Origin: Bacteroides gallinarum DSM 18171 = JCM 13658
GTDB lineage: Bacteria > Bacteroidota > Bacteroidia > Bacteroidales > Bacteroidaceae
NCBI RefSeq assembly: GCF_000374365.1
Contig: NZ_KB894115.1
Location: forward strand, 339,898-403,897
Reading direction: 5' to 3'
DNA: 64,000 nt
Positions within the stretch are counted from its first letter, which is position 1, and every line of letters begins with the position of its first letter. Below are positions 51,563-59,578 of this stretch, in pieces. Made by a program: the position numbers and the translations under genes. Below the pieces are notes generated by a model, which was given only the letters and a program-made list of their open reading frames with translations, was not told where the DNA came from and ran no database searches.

Positions 51563-53254
51563 TTATTTGATGATATTCATAAAGTCTGCATTCGTGAAGT
51601 ATTTGGAGAATTCCAGGTCGGAAGCAGCTTTCTTAGCTAATGAAGAATCTTTGGCAACAGCTTTCTTAAGGTTCTCAGTTACCATAGAAGTGTTGTTGGT
51701 TCTTGCACCTACGACAGCCATCAGGTAGTCGGTGTAAGCGTCCGGTTTAGCGATGCTTGACAGTGTGCTCTTAGCCTTGTTGTAATCCTTAGCCAGGATT
51801 TGTGCCAGGGCTGCGCTGTTAGTCTTGGTATCGCCGAATGCGTTAACCGCTTTGTCGTACTGACCTTGAGAGATGTACAGGTTACCCAGAGCCTCGTTCA
51901 GTTCCTTCGTACCGGAAGCTTTGCCCAGGTAAGATTCGGCAGCAGCCTTGTCACCCTTGCTCAAAGCGATAAGACCCATGTTCATGTTGGCCTCGGCAGA
52001 ATCCTTGATAGAGAGGGACTTCTTGAGATAACCTTCGGCTTTGTCGAGGTTACCTGCTTGGTAAGCCAGCTTACCAAGGTTGTTGTATGCACGGTAATCG
52101 TTCGGATAGAGCTGGGTAGCTTTGGTGAAGATAGCTTCCTGCTTGGCAGGGTCGTTGGTCAGGGTAGCTGCATACAGCAGTTCTTCAACGTTCAGTTGCT
52201 TGGCATCGCTGTCGGCCAAGGATGCGATTTCTTCGTCGGACTTACCGATTACGTCGTAGTTCAATGTCAGACGTGAACGGCGCAGTTGCGGAAGGATTTC
52301 GTCAGCCAGCGTCTTGTATACGGAAGAGATGTTCTTGATTTCCTGTTCTCTTTGTTCGGGGTCGGAGTACATCGACAATACGCGGAGAATCAATTCTTTG
52401 TCCTGGATATTGGATTTGCTTACCAGTTCCTGGAAACCTTCCCAGTCCTGTGCAGTATATTTAGTATCTACGGCAGCTTCGATTTTACCCTTCTTCAAGT
52501 CTCTGTTGATAATCTTGGCAGTGTTGTCCTGACGGTTTTCAGCCAGACCGGTGTTCAACTTAACGCCACCGTCCGGAGAAGCATATGCGGAAATCTCGAT
52601 GTTGCTGATTTTCTTGTTGGCTGCCTCGTTTACATTCTTAACTTCCTCGTTGAATGCCTTGGCAGTTTTCAATTCGCTTGCGCGAACGTTAGCCTGCTGA
52701 ATCAGGAACATGATGTTGGCATCATATTTTTCTTTGATTACGCGTTGGAAAGCATCGTTGCCGTTAGCAAGATTGGCGCTGCCCAAAGTCTGGCCTACCA
52801 GTTCGGAAGTAGAGATAACACCGTCGGCTACTTTTACGGCAGGGATAGTAACTTCTTTCTTTCCGACCTTGGCTTTGAATTCCAGGTAGAGTTCGGATTT
52901 TGCCATTTCGGGAACATAGTCGAAAGATGTTTTCATCGTGTAGCTACCGCCAGTCTTGTAAGAGATAGTCTGGTCGTTGCCTTCGACTTTTTCGCCTTGG
53001 AATACGGCCGGCTGACCTTTAGCTTCGCCACCTTCCCATTTCAAAACCGGAGTAACCTCTACTACAGCATTTTTCTTGAAATACTTTTCAGGGAATTTAC
53101 CGTTAATCGTAGCAGGTACCTTGCCACCCACGGCTTCCAATACTTGCGGAGTCACTGTGAAATAGTCAGAAGACAGTTCACCCATTTTGCTGCTGCATGA
53201 TGTCAAAACAGCAACAAGTGCCACTAACAAAGGCAGATACAATTTTTTAGTCAT
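51563..53254 (-). CDS. TPR-repeat outer-membrane lipoprotein
   Basis: 563 residues. Lipoprotein signal (LTSC, Cys20), a strand-rich N-terminal region (about 25-170), an OmpA-like or vWA-like middle (ISNIEISAYASPDGGVKLNTGLAENR, about 235-260) and at least four TPR units (about 375-520), for example DYRAYNNLGKLAYQAGNLDKAEGYLKK. OmpA-type peptidoglycan-binding DGG/R signature in the middle suggests anchoring to the wall. Known in Bacteroides as a major OM-associated protein; a scaffolding role is likely. It has a strong terminator and a simple promoter. Confidence 0.85.
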   Translation of the reverse strand: MTKKLYLPLLVALVAVLTSCSSKMGELSSDYFTVTPQVLEAVGGKVPATINGKFPEKYFKKNAVVEVTPVLKWEGGEAKGQPAVFQGEKVEGNDQTISYKTGGSYTMKTSFDYVPEMAKSELYLEFKAKVGKKEVTIPAVKVADGVISTSELVGQTLGSANLANGNDAFQRVIKEKYDANIMFLIQQANVRASELKTAKAFNEEVKNVNEAANKKISNIEISAYASPDGGVKLNTGLAENRQDNTAKIINRDLKKGKIEAAVDTKYTAQDWEGFQELVSKSNIQDKELILRVLSMYSDPEQREQEIKNISSVYKTLADEILPQLRRSRLTLNYDVIGKSDEEIASLADSDAKQLNVEELLYAATLTNDPAKQEAIFTKATQLYPNDYRAYNNLGKLAYQAGNLDKAEGYLKKSLSIKDSAEANMNMGLIALSKGDKAAAESYLGKASGTKELNEALGNLYISQGQYDKAVNAFGDTKTNSAALAQILAKDYNKAKSTLSSIAKPDAYTDYLMAVVGARTNNTSMVTENLKKAVAKDSSLAKKAASDLEFSKYFTNADFMNIIK

Positions 53255-53333
53255 TTTAGATATAAATTAATTGTTTGTAATTGAAATTTGTCTATTCGCA
53301 ATCGGTTGCTATACTCCTATATATATAGCTTTG

Positions 53334-53341
53334 CAAAGATA
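53334..53341 (-). promoter_or_regulatory. -7 box of the TPR lipoprotein gene
   Basis: Minus-strand TATCTTTG, 79 bases before the start codon at 53254. The leader is AT rich. No TTTG at -33. Confidence 0.45.
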
Positions 53342-53389
53342 TTAATTCTCTTGGCAATTTGTTAATAATACTATCACATTTATTATAAT

Positions 53390-54340
53390 TTAATAAACTC
53401 CGTGCTCTTTCCGATACTTGATATTACGCGGATGATGCTCGATAATTTCGCTTCGCAACACATTCCGGTCTATGTGCGTATAAATTTCCGTAGTGGCAAT
53501 CGATTCGTGCCCCAGCATACATTGAATGGCGCGCAAATTGGCACCCCCTTCCAGCAAATGGGTGGCGAAGGAGTGGCGGAACGTGTGCGGGCTGATGTTC
53601 TTGGTTATGCCGGCTTTCTGTGCCAGCTCTTTAATCATGTGGAACACCATAATGCGGGAAATCCTGTTCCCCCAGCGTGCCAGGAATACATAGTCCTCGT
53701 GCCCCTTCTTTATCTTGCCCAGGTTGCGGTCTGTAAACCAGTACTTTATTTCCTTGATTGCGCGGGGTGAAATAGGAACCAGGCGTTGCTTGCTGCCTTT
53801 GCCCTCCACCTTGATAAACCCTTCGTCGAAATAGAGGTCGGACAGTTTCAGGCTGCATAACTCGGACACACGCAGCCCGCAACTGTACAAGGTTTCCAGG
53901 ATAGCCCGGTTGCGCTGTCCCTCTTTCTTGTCCATGTCTACGGCAGAGATAATCCTGTCGATTTCTTCTACGGTAAGAACCTCCGGAATCTTGAACCCTA
54001 TCTTGGGGCCTTCCAGTAGCTCGCTCGGGTCGGCCTCCAGGTAGTCGGCGACAACGAGGAAATGAAAAAACGACTTTATGCCGGAAAGTATGCGTGCCTG
54101 CGAACGCGGGTGGATACCGATGTCGTGGAGCCCTGCGGCAAAGTGCTCCAAATCCTCCAGCGTAGTGTCCAGCATCATCTTGTCCTCTCCTTTCAGGAAG
54201 TGCAGAAGCTTCTGTAAGTCTGTCATATAGGCGTCGAACGTGTTGGGCGAAAGCGACTTTTCCAACTTGAGATATTGCTGATACTTTCTGATTATCAACG
54301 CTTCTTTTTCCTTATTCGTTGAATTTCCTTCTACTTTCAT
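53390..54340 (-). CDS. xerD: Site-specific tyrosine recombinase XerD
   Basis: 316 residues from MKVEGNSTNKEK. Core-binding domain (about 15-110), catalytic domain (125-310) with all family residues: Arg in GLRVSELCSL, Lys in VEGKGSKQRLVP, His/Arg in SPHTFRHSFATHL, His in MLGHESIATTEIYTHI and the nucleophile Tyr in that block. It resolves chromosome dimers at dif with XerC and FtsK. Divergent from aroQ; the start is chosen because upstream in-frame sequence belongs to the divergent promoter and aroQ. Confidence 0.93.
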   Translation of the reverse strand: MKVEGNSTNKEKEALIIRKYQQYLKLEKSLSPNTFDAYMTDLQKLLHFLKGEDKMMLDTTLEDLEHFAAGLHDIGIHPRSQARILSGIKSFFHFLVVADYLEADPSELLEGPKIGFKIPEVLTVEEIDRIISAVDMDKKEGQRNRAILETLYSCGLRVSELCSLKLSDLYFDEGFIKVEGKGSKQRLVPISPRAIKEIKYWFTDRNLGKIKKGHEDYVFLARWGNRISRIMVFHMIKELAQKAGITKNISPHTFRHSFATHLLEGGANLRAIQCMLGHESIATTEIYTHIDRNVLRSEIIEHHPRNIKYRKEHGVY

Positions 54341-54350
54341 TACTTTTTCG

Positions 54351-54358
54351 TATCTTTG
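54351..54358 (+). promoter_or_regulatory. -7 box of aroQ
   Basis: TATCTTTG, an exact TAnnTTTG match, 49 bases before the aroQ start and only 11 bases from the divergent xerD start. Confidence 0.5.
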
Positions 54359-54406
54359 CACCTTGAAAGAATGTTCTCTGTGGACAAAGGTATAAAAAAT
54401 TGTGTT

Positions 54407-54826
54407 ATGAGGATACAAATTATTAACGGTCCCAATATAAATCTGTTGGGAAAGCGCGAACCTTCCATTTACGGCAGTGTTACTTTTGAAGATTACCTTG
54501 CCGGGCTGCGTGAAAGGTATGCGGATGTGCAGATAGAATATTTCCAGTCCAATATCGAGGGAGAGTTGATAGACAAGATACAACAGGCAGGTTTCGAGGT
54601 AGACGGCATCATCCTGAATGCGGGTGCTTACACCCATACGTCCATTGCCCTGCAGGACGCAATCCGGTCGGTCACCGCTCCGGTAATCGAGGTGCATATC
54701 TCCAATGTGCATTCCCGCGAGGCGTTCCGCCATATATCAATGATAGCCTGTGCCTGCCGGGGCGTAATCTGCGGCTTTGGGCTGGACTCTTACCGCCTGG
54801 CGCTGGAAGCGTTGAAAGAATCATGA
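54407..54826 (+). CDS. aroQ: Type II 3-dehydroquinate dehydratase
   Basis: 139 residues; third step of the shikimate pathway, a dodecamer in the cytoplasm. The N-terminal signature is IINGPNINLLGKREPSIYG with the catalytic Tyr in SIYG. Further blocks are FQSNIEGELIDKI, ILNAGAYTHTSIALQDAI and the catalytic His in EVHISNVHSREAFR. Followed by pyk in the same direction. An upstream ATG (54356) lies almost at the transcription start and is rejected. Confidence 0.96.
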   Translation: MRIQIINGPNINLLGKREPSIYGSVTFEDYLAGLRERYADVQIEYFQSNIEGELIDKIQQAGFEVDGIILNAGAYTHTSIALQDAIRSVTAPVIEVHISNVHSREAFRHISMIACACRGVICGFGLDSYRLALEALKES

Positions 54827-54949
54827 CTGGAAGCATTGAGAGAATTATGAATTGTAAATTATGAGTTATGAATGCCAGGCCGGAAACCTGCCCGCAGGCA
54901 AGTGTACGGTTCTTCGTTCTTGGCTCACCATTAAATAAGGTATAAGATT

Positions 54950-56407
54950 ATGCTATTGAAACAGACAAAAATCGTTGCAACGATTTCCGACCAACGTTGC
55001 GATGTCGATTTTATAAAACAATTGTTCGACGCAGGTCTGAACGTAGTACGTATGAATACTGCCCATGCAGGCCGCGAAGGGTTCGAGAAACTGATAGCCA
55101 ATGTGCGTACGGTGTCCAACCGCATCGCTATCCTTATGGATACCAAAGGCCCCGAGGTGCGTACCACCGTGCTTGCCGAGCCTATTCCCTTTAAAGTGGG
55201 CGACCGGGTAAAAGTAGTGGGCGACCCCGACCGGCAGACTACCCGCGAATGCATCTCCGTTTCCTACCCCAGCTTTGTGCACGACCTGAATGTAGGCGGC
55301 CACATCCTTATCGACGACGGCGATTTGGAACTGGTGGTGGTAGAAAAGAACGCCGACCATTTGCTTTGCGAAGTACAGAACGAAGCCACCCTGGGCAACC
55401 GCAAGAGCGTCAACGTGCCGGGAGTACGCATCAACCTGCCCTCGCTGACAGAGAAAGACCGCAACAACATCCTTTACGCTATCGAGAAAGACATCGACTT
55501 CATAGCACACTCTTTCGTGCGCAACAGGCAAGATGTGCTCGATATAAAAGCAATCCTCGATGCCCACAACAGCGACATCCGGATTATCGCCAAGATAGAG
55601 AACCAGGAAGGCGTGGACAACATCGACGAAATTCTCGAAGTAGCCGACGGCGTCATGATAGCCCGCGGCGACCTGGGCATCGAAGTACCGCAGGAACGAA
55701 TCCCGGGTATCCAGCGCCTGCTTATCCGCAAGTGCATCCTTGCCAAGAAGCCGGTGATTGTTGCCACGCAGATGCTCCATACCATGATTTCCAACCCGCG
55801 TCCTACCCGTGCGGAAGTCACGGACATCGCCAACGCAATCTATTACCGTACGGACGCCCTGATGCTGAGTGGCGAAACAGCTTACGGCAAATACCCCGTA
55901 GAAGCCGTCAAGACTATGACGAAAGTGGCTGCCCAGGCAGAAAAAGACAAGCTGGCAGACAACGACATCCGCATTCCCCTGGACGAGAACAGCAACGACG
56001 TAACAGCATTCCTCGCCAAGCAGGCGGTAAAGGCCACTACGAAACTGAAAATCCGCGCTATCATTACCGACAGTTATAGCGGACGCACGGCACGCAACCT
56101 CGCCGCTTTCCGCGGCAAATACCCGGTACTCGCTATTTGCTATAAGGAAAAGACGATGCGCCACCTGGCTCTGTCCTACGGCGTGGAAGCTATCTATATG
56201 CCGGAGCTTGCCAACGGGCAGGAATATTACTTTGCCGCTCTCCGCCGCCTGCTCCATGAAGGCCGCTTGCAACCTACCGACATGGTGGGCTACCTGAGCA
56301 GCGGTAAAGCCGGTACGCAAACCTCCTTCCTCGAAATCAACGTAGTGGAAGACGCCTTGAAGCATGCCCAGGATAGCGTGCTGCCTAACAGCAACAGATA
56401 CCTGTAA
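54950..56407 (+). CDS. pyk: Pyruvate kinase
   Basis: 485 residues. Barrel domain starts TKIVATISDQRCDVDFI, with ILMDTKGPEVRTT (catalytic Arg/Lys region), the beta-barrel B domain, and AKIENQEGVDNIDEILEVADGVMIARGDLGIEVP (split by catalytic Glu/Asp), then MLSGETAYGKYPVEAV. C-terminal allosteric domain present. Converts phosphoenolpyruvate and ADP to pyruvate and ATP. Preceded by a short 123-base gap after aroQ with no clear separate promoter. Confidence 0.97.
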   Translation: MLLKQTKIVATISDQRCDVDFIKQLFDAGLNVVRMNTAHAGREGFEKLIANVRTVSNRIAILMDTKGPEVRTTVLAEPIPFKVGDRVKVVGDPDRQTTRECISVSYPSFVHDLNVGGHILIDDGDLELVVVEKNADHLLCEVQNEATLGNRKSVNVPGVRINLPSLTEKDRNNILYAIEKDIDFIAHSFVRNRQDVLDIKAILDAHNSDIRIIAKIENQEGVDNIDEILEVADGVMIARGDLGIEVPQERIPGIQRLLIRKCILAKKPVIVATQMLHTMISNPRPTRAEVTDIANAIYYRTDALMLSGETAYGKYPVEAVKTMTKVAAQAEKDKLADNDIRIPLDENSNDVTAFLAKQAVKATTKLKIRAIITDSYSGRTARNLAAFRGKYPVLAICYKEKTMRHLALSYGVEAIYMPELANGQEYYFAALRRLLHEGRLQPTDMVGYLSSGKAGTQTSFLEINVVEDALKHAQDSVLPNSNRYL

Positions 56408-56418
56408 AATTATAAATT

Positions 56419-56468
56419 GGGAATTAAAAGATAACAGCCTGCCAACAGGCATCTGCCTTTTAATTCCC
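56419..56468 (+). terminator. Hairpin between pyk and the O-methyltransferase gene
   Basis: GGGAATTAAAAG (56419-56430) pairs exactly with its complement (56457-56468), enclosing GCCTG/CAGGC. No T-run, so it may be a processing or partial termination element that lowers downstream expression. Confidence 0.5.
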
Positions 56469-56482
56469 GATTCCCGGTTTAT

Positions 56483-57115
56483 ATGACATTGGACGAGTAC
56501 ATCCTGCAACACATCGACGACGAGGGCGACTACCTGAAAGCGCTCTACCGCGATACGCACCTCAAGCTGCTCTATCCCCGCATGGCTTCGGGGCATTTGC
56601 AGGGGCGTATGCTCAAAATGTTTGTCAGGATGATACGTCCCCGCCAGGTATTGGAAATAGGTACATACAGCGGATATTCCGCCCTTTGCATGGCAGAAGG
56701 GCTGCCGGAAGACGGAATGCTGCATACCTTTGAAATCAATGACGAGCAGGAGGACTTTACCCGTCCGTGGCTGGAGAACTCGCCCTATGCGGATAAGATA
56801 AAATTCTATATAGGCAATGCGCTGGAGCTCGTACCGCAGTTGGGCATAACCTTCGACCTCGCTTTCATCGACGGTGACAAGCGCCGTTACATCGATTATT
56901 ATGAAATGGTGTTGGCACGCCTCTCGGAAGGCGGCTATATCATAGCCGACAACACTTTGTGGGACGGGCACGTGCTCGAAGAACATCCGCACCGCACGGA
57001 TTTGCAGACAATCGGGATAAAAGCCTTCAACGACCGGGTAGCTGCGGACAACCGCGTGGAGAAAGTGATACTCCCGTTGCGGGACGGGCTGACGATTATC
57101 CGTAAGAAACAATAA
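56483..57115 (+). CDS. COMT-type class I O-methyltransferase
   Basis: 210 residues. SAM-binding motif VLEIGTYSGYSALCMAEGL (about 54-72), metal-binding block FDLAFIDGDKRRYIDYYE (Asp in FIDGDK) and IIADNTLWDGHV, the marks of the cation-dependent catechol O-methyltransferase family (PF01596). Substrate in Bacteroides unknown. Conserved neighbour of aroQ-pyk in this genus. Confidence 0.9.
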   Translation: MTLDEYILQHIDDEGDYLKALYRDTHLKLLYPRMASGHLQGRMLKMFVRMIRPRQVLEIGTYSGYSALCMAEGLPEDGMLHTFEINDEQEDFTRPWLENSPYADKIKFYIGNALELVPQLGITFDLAFIDGDKRRYIDYYEMVLARLSEGGYIIADNTLWDGHVLEEHPHRTDLQTIGIKAFNDRVAADNRVEKVILPLRDGLTIIRKKQ

Positions 57116-57198
57116 ACCGGCATCTCCCCCTTTCCTTTCATAAGCCCCCGGCATCGTCCTATCCATAGGAACCTGCGTGTGAGGGGAGGCGGAAAAGC

Positions 57199-58431
57199 CT
57201 ATTTCTTAAGCAGCCGCTTGCTCAGATACCTCACCGGATACCATACGGAAAGAAAGCCTACGGCGATAACCGTTACGAATACCACGATAATGTCCGTTGC
57301 ATGCACGCTCACCGGATAAGCATCCACAACGAAACTCCCGTTGCCTCCTCCCAGCGATATCAGCCCGAAACGCTGCTGCAAGAAACACAGCAACAATCCC
57401 AGGACAATCCCGACAGTCGCTCCGGATACCGAAATCATCCTCCCCTCGAAAAGGAAGATGCGGGCAATCAGCCGGTCGTCGGCACCCAGGTTGCGCAGCG
57501 TCTCCGTATCCTCGCGCTTATCCAGTATCAGCATGGACAGCGAGCCGATAACATTGAAGCAGGCAACCGTAAGGATAAAGGTAAGGAACAGGTAAGAGAT
57601 GAGCTTCTCGATTTCCATGATACGGAACACGTCCGCCTGCTGCTCATAACGGTTTTGCACCGCAAAGCCGTCGCCCAGGATGCGTTCCATTTTCTTTTGT
57701 ATGGCATCGGTGTTGCTACCCGGTTTCAGTTTCAGCTCGATAGCCGACACTTCCGTATCGTAATCGAACAACCGCCGCGCAAAGCTCAGCGGGGCAAGGA
57801 TATAACGTGCGTCGTACTTCTGCTGGTTGACAACGAACACCGCACCCGGCGAGAACAGATAATCCTGATTGAAGGCTGCCGACGGATTGGCTACGTTGAC
57901 ACGCACATTCCTCTTGGGCGCATACACCCGCAGCGGGTCAACGAACTGGATGCCCGTGCCGAGCTCGGATACCAGCTCCACACCCATGAAGCCATAATCC
58001 ACCACAGAGTCGTTCAGTACGAATTCACCCGCACCGTACAGCAGGCTGTCTATGGACGTCAGTTGCCCGAAGTTGTTCTCTACCCCTTTGATAACCGCCA
58101 TTGCCTGGCGGTCTTTGTACTGCACCATTGCATTCTCTTCCAGCGTCTCTGTCCATACATCTATCTCGGGCAGGGCACGTACCTGCTGTATGCGCGGGTC
58201 GAGCGGGTCGAAAACCTTTCCTTCGCGGACGGTAATTTTCAGCTCCGGGTCGAAAGCCGTAAAGAACCCCGCCACCATATCCTGGAAGCCGTTGAATACG
58301 GACAGGGTACACACCAACGCCAATGTAGCCAGCGCCACCCCGCATACCGAGATGCCGGAAATGATGTTGATAGCATTGTGCTTTTTCTTGGAGAAGAGGT
58401 AGCGGCGGGCTATGAAGAAGGGAAGGCTCAT
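57199..58431 (-). CDS. LolC/E-type FtsX-like ABC permease
   Basis: 410 residues. One N-terminal helix (about 20-45, NAINIISGISVCGVALATLALV split at 'VCG'), a large periplasmic MacB-like domain (about 45-270), then three helices (about 275-300, 320-345 and 370-395), the FtsX/LolE layout. It probably extracts lipoproteins from the inner membrane with a LolD ATPase encoded elsewhere. Downstream of rbfA in the same direction, separated by a repeat tract. Confidence 0.88.
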   Translation of the reverse strand: MSLPFFIARRYLFSKKKHNAINIISGISVCGVALATLALVCTLSVFNGFQDMVAGFFTAFDPELKITVREGKVFDPLDPRIQQVRALPEIDVWTETLEENAMVQYKDRQAMAVIKGVENNFGQLTSIDSLLYGAGEFVLNDSVVDYGFMGVELVSELGTGIQFVDPLRVYAPKRNVRVNVANPSAAFNQDYLFSPGAVFVVNQQKYDARYILAPLSFARRLFDYDTEVSAIELKLKPGSNTDAIQKKMERILGDGFAVQNRYEQQADVFRIMEIEKLISYLFLTFILTVACFNVIGSLSMLILDKREDTETLRNLGADDRLIARIFLFEGRMISVSGATVGIVLGLLLCFLQQRFGLISLGGGNGSFVVDAYPVSVHATDIIVVFVTVIAVGFLSVWYPVRYLSKRLLKK

Positions 58432-58437
58432 GTTTAG

Positions 58438-58668
58438 CGGTTAGTGTTTAGTGATTAGTGATTAGTGTTTAGCGGTTAGTGCTTAGTATTTAGTATTTAG
58501 CATTTAGTATTTAGCATATTTAGTATTTATAGTATATTTAGTATTTAGTGCTTAGTGTTTAGTGTTTAGTGATAAAGCCACTCATTTGCCATTAATCACT
58601 AATCACTAAATACTAATTACTAATCATTAATCACTAAATACTAATCACCAACCGTTAATCGCTAAACA
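58438..58668. repeat. TTAGTG-type degenerate repeat tract with inverted second half
   Basis: About 15 short units of TTAGTG/TTTAGTAT (GTTAGTGTTTAGTGATTAGTG and so on) are followed from about 58590 by the complementary units (AATCACTAATCACTAAATAC). Together they make a long imperfect palindrome lying between the rbfA stop and the lolE start on one transcript. Such tracts vary between strains by slippage. Confidence 0.75.
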
Positions 58669-59001
58669 TTATTTCAACAATTCGTCTATTCTTTCCAGGT
58701 AGTCCAGCGAGTCGTCCACAAAGAATTTCAGTTCGGGAATGATGCGCAACTGGTGGCGTACGCGGGTTCCCAGCTCAAAGCGGATAGACTTCATGTTGGC
58801 ATTGACGTTCTTGATGATTTCCTCGCTCTTGTCCGAAGGAAAAACGCTGAGGTAGGCGCGTGCCACACTCATATCGGGACTGATACGTACGGCGCTTACC
58901 GAAATCAGTATGCCGGGCATCGATTTGGTCTGCAACAGGAAGATGTCGCTCAGTTCCTTTTGGAGCAGGCGGGCTATTTTGTTTTGTCTGGTAGTTTCCA
59001 T
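58669..59001 (-). CDS. rbfA: Ribosome-binding factor A
   Basis: 110 residues from METTRQNKIARLLQKELS. KH-type RNA-binding fold with ISVSAVRISPDMSVARAYLSVFP and FELGTRVRHQLRIIPELKFFVDDSLDYLERIDELL (broken at the helix kink). Acts in late 16S rRNA maturation and cold growth. The 30-base longer frame is not used because METTRQ is the conserved N terminus. A -7 box TAACTTTG is at 59029-59036. Confidence 0.95.
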   Translation of the reverse strand: METTRQNKIARLLQKELSDIFLLQTKSMPGILISVSAVRISPDMSVARAYLSVFPSDKSEEIIKNVNANMKSIRFELGTRVRHQLRIIPELKFFVDDSLDYLERIDELLK

Positions 59002-59162
59002 ACTATATCGTTTTTTTGATTTGAAAAGCAAAGTTACTGAAATATATCGTTCTGCCGGTTATTTATACCTTTTTTTTCATTCTTTTCCTTATGGTAGAAC
59101 TTGGCAGGTAACGTTGTGCGGCGGTATTTTACCCTGTGCTTCACCGCCCTCGGGCGTGAGAA

Positions 59163-59253
59163 AACCGGATGTTGACAGTTGTCAACAGACCGGTTGGCAA
59201 TAGTCGTTTGATTGAGTGACAGCAGTCAACAGCCCTGTCGACAGCAGTCGACA
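59163..59253. repeat. Cluster of three palindromes
   Basis: First: AACCGG-A-TGTTGACA-GT-TGTCAACA-GA-CCGGTT (59163-59195). Second: TGAC-AGCA-GTCA (59217-59228). Third: TGTCGAC-AGCA-GTCGACA (59236-59253). The second and third share the core GAC-AGCA-GTC. This could be a multi-site operator or a folded RNA. Confidence 0.6.
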
Positions 59254-59263
59254 TCCTGTTTAT

Positions 59264-59366
59264 ACCGTAGGAAAAAATAATTCTCCCTACGGTGAAACCG
59301 GTTTTTCTCCGTTGCTTATGAAGAAGATACACGGGGAAGAATGCGGTTTTGCCATAGGGAGAATTA
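59264..59366. promoter_or_regulatory. Two mutually exclusive hairpins
   Basis: ACCGTAGG (59264-59271) pairs with CCTACGGT (59286-59293); TAATTCTCCCTA (59278-59289) pairs with TAGGGAGAATTA (59355-59366). The two share bases 59286-59289, so only one can form, as in attenuator-type switches. Confidence 0.45.
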
Positions 59367-59415
59367 AGCATATCGCCCTGTTTTGTCGGCGAGATTGGTT
59401 ATTTCGTAGATTTTA

Positions 59416-59447
59416 TTTGCCGTTGTTATCGCTATACCCTACCTTTG
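59416..59447 (+). promoter_or_regulatory. Perfect Bacteroides promoter without a downstream gene
   Basis: TTTG (59416-59419), 20-base spacer, TACCTTTG (59440-59447). No coding sequence follows on this strand before an intrinsic terminator at 59512-59545. Confidence 0.75.
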
Positions 59448-59453
59448 TTGTGA

Positions 59454-59546
59454 ACTCTAAAATGTAGAGACTCTCTCTAAATAGCGTTTTTTCATGTATT
59501 ATTGACTTTAGACCGCCTTTACCTGCGAGGGCAGAGGCGGTTTTTG
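59454..59546 (+). ncRNA. Candidate small RNA of about 90 nucleotides
   Basis: Delimited by the exact promoter at 59416-59447 and a terminator at 59512-59545. Inside is a TAGAGA-CTC-TCTCTA hairpin (59465-59479), an unpaired T-rich stretch (GTTTTTTCATG) and no open frame with coding character. Its position between divergent-facing rbfA and yfhO and its A/T-rich middle fit a trans-acting small RNA. Strand and 5' end are inferred. Confidence 0.55.
59512..59545 (+). terminator. Intrinsic terminator of the candidate small RNA
   Basis: ACCGCCT (59512-59518) and CTGC (59523-59526) pair with GCAG (59531-59534) and AGGCGGT (59535-59541), a 4-base bulge on the left side, followed by TTTTT. Confidence 0.8.
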
Positions 59547-59578
59547 TATCCACTCGTTTATCCCCGGTTCCGTATCCG

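Larger units (their letters stand above)
59002..59578. other. 577-base non-coding region rich in palindromes
   Basis: Contains the rbfA promoter box (59029-59036), a cluster of palindromes (59163-59253), two competing hairpins (59264-59366), and a promoter-plus-terminator pair that outlines a small RNA (59416-59546). The only frames here lack conserved coding features. Confidence 0.7.

Noticed and set aside
54953..57166. Long open frame (737 codons) antisense to pyk and the O-methyltransferase gene
   Set aside because: Both plus-strand genes have complete motifs; the antisense product has none and spans two genes and a hairpin.
58438..58668. CRISPR array
   Set aside because: Units are 6-9 bases, degenerate and without spacers; no cas genes in the window.
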